Source: Zantedeschia hybrid cultivar (lineage: Eukaryota; Streptophyta; Magnoliopsida; Alismatales; Araceae). Taken from it: a DNA stretch of 64,000 nucleotides. The notes below the pieces were generated by a model. The model was not told the origin of the DNA. It did no database searches and saw only the letters and a program-made list of their open reading frames with translations. The stretch lies in contig JARZZO010000014.1 in NCBI GenBank assembly GCA_030544215.1, positions 18,324,234 through 18,388,233 of the forward strand, given 5' to 3'. Shown in pieces: positions 58,005 to 64,000 of the stretch. Each line of letters begins with the position of its first letter. The first letter of the stretch is position 1. Made by a program: the position numbers and the translations under genes.

Positions 58005-60779
58005 TCATCTCCCAATAAAAAGCTTGTTCACGGTGTCAACAGGTAATGCATAAGCAGGATCAATGGCCTTCACCCCTGGGTATTCCAAAAGAGAGAGTCC
58101 TGTAGATTTCCACAAGCACAGTAACTTAAGTACAAAGCTTCACACTGAAATAAAAATACATATGAGTCCAGAAAAAGGTAATCTTCTTTCATCAATCATG
58201 AGGTCAATCCTGACTTTAGCAACCAAAATGAGACTGATTTTATACCTGCAACGCCGAAATAAGTGTGGAAAACATCAACTGCATCATCTGGTCTATCTGA
58301 TATTCCTCCATTCTCCTTGTCCTGCATATTACAAGTAATGACCACAGCACCAATTTGCTAGAGAAAGTGAATGAGAAAGTAGACCAGATAACAACCTGAC
58401 AATCTAAGATGAACGTTGCAAGCTTATTCTTGTCAATCCAGTGTACTCGATCAATCATTATTAAGCTAGAAAGAACCCACCATGAATAGCAGACCTAAAA
58501 AGACAAATCGATACGACTTAAGTTCCAGAACTAACACCCACATATATATGGATTAAGTGTAAGACCCACGTCAGGAAGCTTCTCAGGGCGCCCATTTAGT
58601 CCTCCAGACACGACTTGCCGCTCACATAACCACCACCCAAGAAGATCCTTGTCAACATGATTTAAGAAACCTGTTATAGCAAGGGCACCAACACAACAGA
58701 AGACTGCAACCACAAATGCAGGCCAGCTGCACTTTGTCAGGCCTAGAAATAATGCCCAATGAATTTAAGTCGCAGGATAGATGTGCAAATTACAGAGATG
58801 AACATTATAAACATAGATGTCAGGAGTTAGAAATTTGGTAACGTAATTGGGAGTTAGAAATTTGGTAACGTAATTGGTGAACGCTTTGTGAGTAGGAATT
58901 ACAATGTCTCCGAAACCTAAAATGCAAAGAAGTGGCATATTGTACATTATAGTAGCTTATGAATGTCGGTGGTTGACAAAAAGAAGAGAGGATGGCAGAA
59001 CAAAAGAAGAGCTGATTATTATAGTCCTGGGCATAATAACCAAGAACAAACTTCCCCTGGAAAAACACCCTTCAACCATGCTCACCAGGTTCACCCAAAA
59101 CAGTGTCGTGCCAACCCATGTCCATCGAATAAAGTTATAAACAGAAAAAAGGAGGTGGCCCCTATTCTTGGGCTTTTCTTAATTTAAATTATATACCCAC
59201 TATATTTTTACAGACTAACATATGATCTGAAACTACAGATAACAATTTCCAGGATAATAGCACATACTTTGCCCAGCATGGGACTCTGCCCCAGGTGTGC
59301 ATCCAAAACCTCCATCCAAATTCATGCAGCTAACAATATAATTTACAGCCTTTTCCACATTGATCTTATCCAAGTGGTGCAACATTGAAAGACAACAAAT
59401 TGCACAATAAGAAAACCTACAGTGAAAAGATATTAGGAAGAGAACGTTGATAAAATCAGTTTTGTTGGAATGTTTGCCCTAACGGTAGCAAAAATAGAAG
59501 AGGAATGAAACGCACCTGGTATCAATTTCACCCCATTCATCACCTGAAAATGATCCATCTTCATTTTGCAACCCAGCGACATCTACCGAAATTAAGTGAA
59601 ACTGCAGGAATTATCATATTTAAATGATTCCAAGACAATAACATTTACCACAATTCATTATGGCAAAGTCAAAGAAACGTGGTTGACCAGTGACAAACTG
59701 CTAAAAGATCAAAAACCTGGCCTATAGGAGCACATGAAACACAAGCATGATCAAGTTATAGGGTGTGCAATTATGCTAAACTAAAAGCTGTTTGGTTCGG
59801 CTCTGTTAACGATGGTGGAAAGAAACAAAACGACCAATCTGAAATAATAATAAAATGGAAGAACCTATGATACCTGGGACATGGACACAGGTGTCAAGCA
59901 TTTGATCTAAACATGCATGTTGGAGACAAGACATAGGAGGAGTATTGCATGCATATACATGTATCCTCCATGTACATGCTAGAAATAAAATCAACTAGAT
60001 CATGTCCAATATTGAATCATTGACAGGGAAATTGCCTGTTAATTTCAGAAACATTTTCAGATCTTATGCTTAAAAGTCTGTAATACTTTGGCAAGCATAT
60101 TGTTGGAATCCTAAAACACATTTGACACAAGTCTGTCATGGAACCAGTTGATGGATACAGTTCGACACCTTGTCGGCATCGAGAACATCCAACTTGTCCA
60201 GAAGCGCCAGCACCTGCACCGCACTGAGCGTGTAGAGTATGTGTGGATCATGCCCAATATTCCCACCAAAGCCACCTATACAAACACAAAAGCAAAGTGA
60301 CGATCAAAGGGGAGATCAGCCCTTCAATCCTCCCATACCAGCGTTCAGAATTGTGTTCAAGAGATTGAACCGGAATCGTGTTGGCATTCCACGATCCAGG
60401 AAACGATTTCGTTGGCGTCGGCGGTGCCCAAGTGGTGGAGGAGGTCGAGGGTGGTGAGGCCCCAGTACGCCCCGTTCATCCGGAGGTGCTCCATCGCCAG
60501 CGCCTCGAAATCGTACTTCTTCTGTAGATCCACAAAAGTTGAAAAGATGAGAAGGAAAAAATTGACGCAAAAATCCACCCACAGGAGAAAAGAACAAAGA
60601 TCAGATAGAACTCCAAAACCCTAATCACTGGAGAAAGAGAGGCGAAAAGAGATTATTGTGATCGCATCAAGAGAGCTGAAAAGAGATCGATGCGATCGCA
60701 TCTGTGTCAGGAGACGAACCTTCCCCACGGAGAGGATGTAGCGGACGTGCTTCTCAGCTTCTAGCTGCCCCGCCTCCAT
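58005..60779 (-). CDS. RGTB: Rab geranylgeranyltransferase (type II) subunit beta
   Basis: Nine exons, in transcript order: 60,720-60,779, 60,371-60,521, 60,159-60,275, 59,516-59,582, 59,268-59,416, 58,570-58,703, 58,396-58,494, 58,246-58,321 and 58,005-58,099. They give 315 aa, the usual length. With the alpha subunit and Rab escort protein, the enzyme adds geranylgeranyl groups to the C-terminal Cys of Rab GTPases, needed for vesicle traffic. Zinc ligands Asp226, Cys228 ('LPDVCYSWW') and His278 ('VFHTYFG') have the same spacing as in the rat enzyme. Prenyltransferase repeats are visible: 'GGFGGNIGHDPHILY', 'GSFSGDEWGEIDTR', 'GGFGCTPGAESHAG', 'GGLNGRPEKLPD', 'GGISDRPDDAVD'. Start 'MEAGQLEAEKHVRYI' is the conserved N terminus. 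Exon 6 uses the donor GTGGGT. Intron 5 contains a 27-bp direct repeat (58,829-58,880). Confidence 0.97.
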
Positions 60780-63402
60780 GGTTGCTGCGGCGAGCGAAGC
60801 GGAGACGGAGACGGAGACGAAGAAGGCGAGGAGGAGGGATCATACGAAGTTGGGAAATGTCACCAAGTCGAGATTTGGGAAAAAATCGAGCCGAAGAAAA
60901 ACTCTTTAAGTATTCAAAAAATTGTAACTATTCGTGAAAAAATGGGAATACATCTTTTTTTTTTAATTTTTTAATAAATAAAAATATGACATTAATATGT
61001 AAAGATAAAAATATAAGATTTAGAATCAATAACCAATGTAGCAAAATCAGCACTTCACAAATGCCACCAAACAAATCACATAAGCTCAATGTTAACAATA
61101 CACTCGCATGCATTACACATCCATTAAAGCATAATAATATCAAAAGTCTAACACAACATCAAATACAAGATTTCTATAGCACACACTACACAAAGAAGAT
61201 AAATAAAACTACTATAATCATGACAAAATTATGTAGACAAGATTATATATGAAATGATGACATGCTTTCAAGAAAAATAAGACTGGTTGCATTTTGTAGA
61301 AAGCAAAAAATTGGCGCCTATAATTTTGACCATCCAAAACCACATTTCTCGAGTTTGGAAATCGGAGATTCAGAGTCAAGGATCATCGTCTTACCTTCTT
61401 CTCAGTGGAATCAGTTTTCTACAAAAAAAAATTGGCACATATAATTTTGACCATCCAAAACCACATTTCTAGAGTTTAGAAATCGGAGATTCAGAGTCAA
61501 GGATCATCGTCTTACCTTATTTTCACTGGAATCAGTTGAACGAGAGTCCGTGAGATTGAGACGAGTTGGGATCAGTTGAGGACCGGCTGACCGAGCAGGG
61601 AGCACATGGGAAGGCCGGGTGGGACTGGGGGCAGCCGGGCTGGGGCAGAGAGAGTATGGGACAGTGGGAGGGAGGGTTTTAAACTTACCCATGTGCAGGT
61701 CTTGGAGGAGCAGCCGAAGGGGCTGCTCAGCCGGTGATCCACAATGTCGACAAGGAGCAGCAAGGCACCGGCGACGGAGGAAGGGGTGCCGCCACTGGGG
61801 AGTCGCGTGCTTGAGAGCGGGCGCGCGCCGCCTCAGCTGCAGCCCTGCGGGGGGATGACGGGGGTAGCCGCCGACGTAGCTGCAGCCCTTTGCCAGTGAC
61901 CACGGCGTCAATGACGAGCTCGAAGGCGCCAGCAACGACGGGGATCGAGGGGTGCCGTCGCAACCGCAAGGGGGTCTCGTCGTGACGAGATGATTTGGGG
62001 GAAGGTTGGGAATCGGGGGCTTGGGTGTTCGCTTGCCTTGTATTTTAGCAAAAGGCACCTTATGAAAGTAACTATTGTTTAATACACCCGATTAAAATCA
62101 CGTTTTCACGTTTTATTCGCATATCCTACGATTTTTTCAAAAACTCGGGTTTTAATACGGGTAAACAGTTCTGACGTGAAACATCTGACTAAATTATGCT
62201 TTTTGAAAAAATCGGCTGTTTGTCTTAGATTCATAAGTGTAGACTGCACTTAGTCAACTGTGAGGGGAGGAGAATGAAATTTTTCAAAAAAAAACTTTGT
62301 AGAAAATGTGAAAAGCTTCACATGAAGGGATGTCTAGGTAGACTCTCATGACTAACACCAGCTTAGGTAGTAGAATGACTTATCTAAAATTATTTATACT
62401 AGAATTATTTATATCTTATAGGGGACGTTTCACTTTGATAATAATGTGGGCCTACTGTAGGGAATAGGCAGACTAAGTAATTCTCAGGTTTAGAGTAAAA
62501 TTACTTATTTTTCTTATTCAGGGAATAAGTAAGTTTGACATGGTATAACATATTTCACATATCAAACTAGAATTAGCTTTATTTTAGGAATAAAACTTCT
62601 TATTATTCTCTTATTCTCTTAGACCCACTTTATTTGTCGGATAAGGCGGAATAAGCAGCCCTTATTCCGGGAATTAGCCTAATACCCCTTTGATTGACGG
62701 AATTGCGTATACCCCTTTATTCCTCGGAATAAGCTGAATTGGGCGAAAACACAATTCAAGCCGATCCCCACGAGTTGCTAATTCTGTCATTTTTTCGTAG
62801 GGGCATGGACATGACAAAATCCCTCGTCGTTCGCGTTTTATGAAAGGTGCATCGTCCTCCTCTCACCTTTACTCCTCCCCCTGCAAAATCCTCACGCTGT
62901 GAAATCCTCGCCCTACGCCCATGTGAAATCCTCCGCCTTGCGAAATCCTTGCCCTCCCCTCCCTCGCCTTTACTCCTCGCCCTTGTGAAAGGCGCTTGGC
63001 CGCCGCCCCTCTAGACCTACGTTCGACAAGCTCTAGTGCTGCCCTTGCTTCGCCGACTACACGAACTGGCGTAGACGACACTGTCCATCCCAAAACATTT
63101 TGGCCAAATGACTTTGCCCTTCCTTCGCCTACCTCGCGATGCCTTCTCCAAGGGGAGGCCTTCGAGCACCTAAGCTAGGGTTTCAGACATGTAGTCAAAC
63201 GTCCTACAGTGGCTTTGGACCTGCTATAGCTCCAAAGATTTGCTTTTTACACCGCTGTTTCCCATCTAGCACTAGGGTTTCCCGTCATTTTCCTCTTTCT
63301 AAGGGTCACAGATGCTTCTATCCTGCAACCTATCCATCCACTTTACAGTGTTCTTTCCCATCCACCATTAAGTCTGTTGTATGGTCTTCCTCTGATAAAT
63401 GA
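60780..63402. other. Upstream of RGTB; repeats, no gene seen
   Basis: 60,780-60,860 is the purine-rich RGTB leader. 61,310-61,545 holds a two-copy tandem repeat of 121-bp period ('attttgaccatccaaaacca' in both). 61,504-62,058 has a GC-rich minus-strand frame of 184 residues, rich in Pro, Arg and Ser with no family motif. 62,340-62,760 has 'ttattcc'/'ggaataa' words in both directions, possibly a MITE. 62,870-63,000 repeats 'gtgaaatcctc' words. Confidence 0.5.
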
Positions 63403-63582
63403 ATGGACGAGGCTGGTGAGGAAGGCAGTGATGATTCGTTTGGAGGCAAGGCGCGCCAAAGTGGAAGCTGCGGGGGAGGATTTGGTGGCGTCTATGATTT
63501 TCTCTTCTTCTTTAAAGAGAAGCCTTCAGTGGCGGCCATCATCTCTTGGATTCACGAGTTTTTCTACAACTTTTCACTTTAA
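63403..63582 (+). CDS. Possible small ORF or first exon, 59 residues, unknown
   Basis: ATG at 63,403 to TAA at 63,580-63,582. The product is Gly- and acid-rich at the start ('MDEAGEEGSDDSFGG') and ends with an aromatic stretch ('ISWIHEFFYNFSL'). It follows a pyrimidine-rich region of about 500 bp that looks like a leader. No family is recognised. It could be a chance frame or the start of a gene that continues outside the window. Confidence 0.2.
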   Translation: MDEAGEEGSDDSFGGKARQSGSCGGGFGGVYDFLFFFKEKPSVAAIISWIHEFFYNFSL

Positions 63583-64000
63583 TACTTTCTCTCCTCTTCC
63601 TGTCTGATGCGATTTCATGATCTTTCTATCTGCCTATCATACTGAACCTAGCATTTTTTGTGCATTTCTGCCTATTAGGTTGTGTATGTTACAGCTGTAA
63701 GGATTGAGATTTCAGATCCAGTTATCGGGTCAGTTTCGATGTCGGACCCCTTGGTTTTGGGCTCTTGTGGGGCTGGGGCTCGAGTTCTTTTTCGCATCGA
63801 ATTTGCTCGACGCGGTTCAAAAGGTGTTTGATTAGGGGGACGTATTTTAGAATGTGGCACGTGGGGGCCACGTGGGCTGGTTTTGGGCTACAGAGGTATG
63901 GCCCCAGTCTTATCGTCTGAATGGCGTATTGTATGGACGACGTCATTCAGAGTACAGCCCTGGTATGTCAACATACGACCCCGTCTTGTCGTCTAATTAG
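63583..64000. other. Window end; no gene seen
   Basis: Contains two G-box-type words close together, 'ggcacgtggggg' and 'gccacgtgggc' (about 63,858-63,880), and a repeat of 'ccc(a/c)gtcttatcgtct' type near 63,904 and 63,980. The region may belong to a repeat that continues beyond the window. Confidence 0.4.

Noticed and set aside
60239..60624. Frames on both strands over RGTB exons 2 and 3
   Set aside because: Those on the plus strand are shadows of the RGTB exons. The minus-strand frames are parts of the gene itself.
61504..62058. 184-residue minus-strand frame
   Set aside because: GC-rich, Pro/Arg/Ser-rich, overlapped by open frames on the other strand, no splice-linked partner exon and no family motif; it also begins within a tandem repeat.

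Overview
This is nuclear DNA of a flowering plant. It carries six recognisable spliced genes with GT-AG introns, sitting in AT-rich DNA full of LINEs, SINEs, MITEs and a hAT remnant. GC-rich first exons (MYB, CASP) and Au-type SINEs fit a monocot, but the species cannot be fixed from the sequence.

Layout. 1-12,100 holds no supportable gene: LTR-like repeat modules (1-2,345), a near-perfect 1,674-bp tandem duplication preceded by a 35-G run (4,576-7,967), a CT microsatellite and a decayed hAT transposase (9,540-11,303). A two-exon DIVARICATA-type MYB gene lies at 12,804-13,529 (+). After a repeat-rich gap come two minus-strand genes: a spliceosomal-type cyclophilin (CYP18-2/PPIL1 type, six exons, 18,178-22,642) and a ten-exon adenylosuccinate lyase (23,708-33,996). 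The lyase is head to head, 375 bp between start codons, with the ten-exon ELM1 mitochondrial fission gene (34,372-52,695, +). Then follow a three-exon CASP gene (53,879-54,794, +) and a nine-exon Rab geranylgeranyltransferase beta subunit gene (58,005-60,779, -). 60,780-64,000 has only weak ORFs.

The genes share no single pathway: transcription (MYB), splicing-associated proline isomerisation (cyclophilin), purine synthesis (ADSL), organelle division (ELM1), root diffusion barrier (CASP) and Rab prenylation (RGTB). All five conserved enzyme/membrane genes could be assembled exon by exon into complete reading frames of normal family length.

No new biological system was recognised. The richest signals are in the introns: a nested stack of two truncated LINEs and a tRNA-derived SINE in ADSL intron 5, each with its own 16-17 bp target-site duplication; an almost full-length L1-type LINE with a 14-bp duplication in ELM1 intron 2; a second LINE carrying an internal 249-bp tandem duplication in ELM1 intron 1; and a 628-bp hAT-type MITE with an exact 8-bp duplication in ELM1 intron 5.
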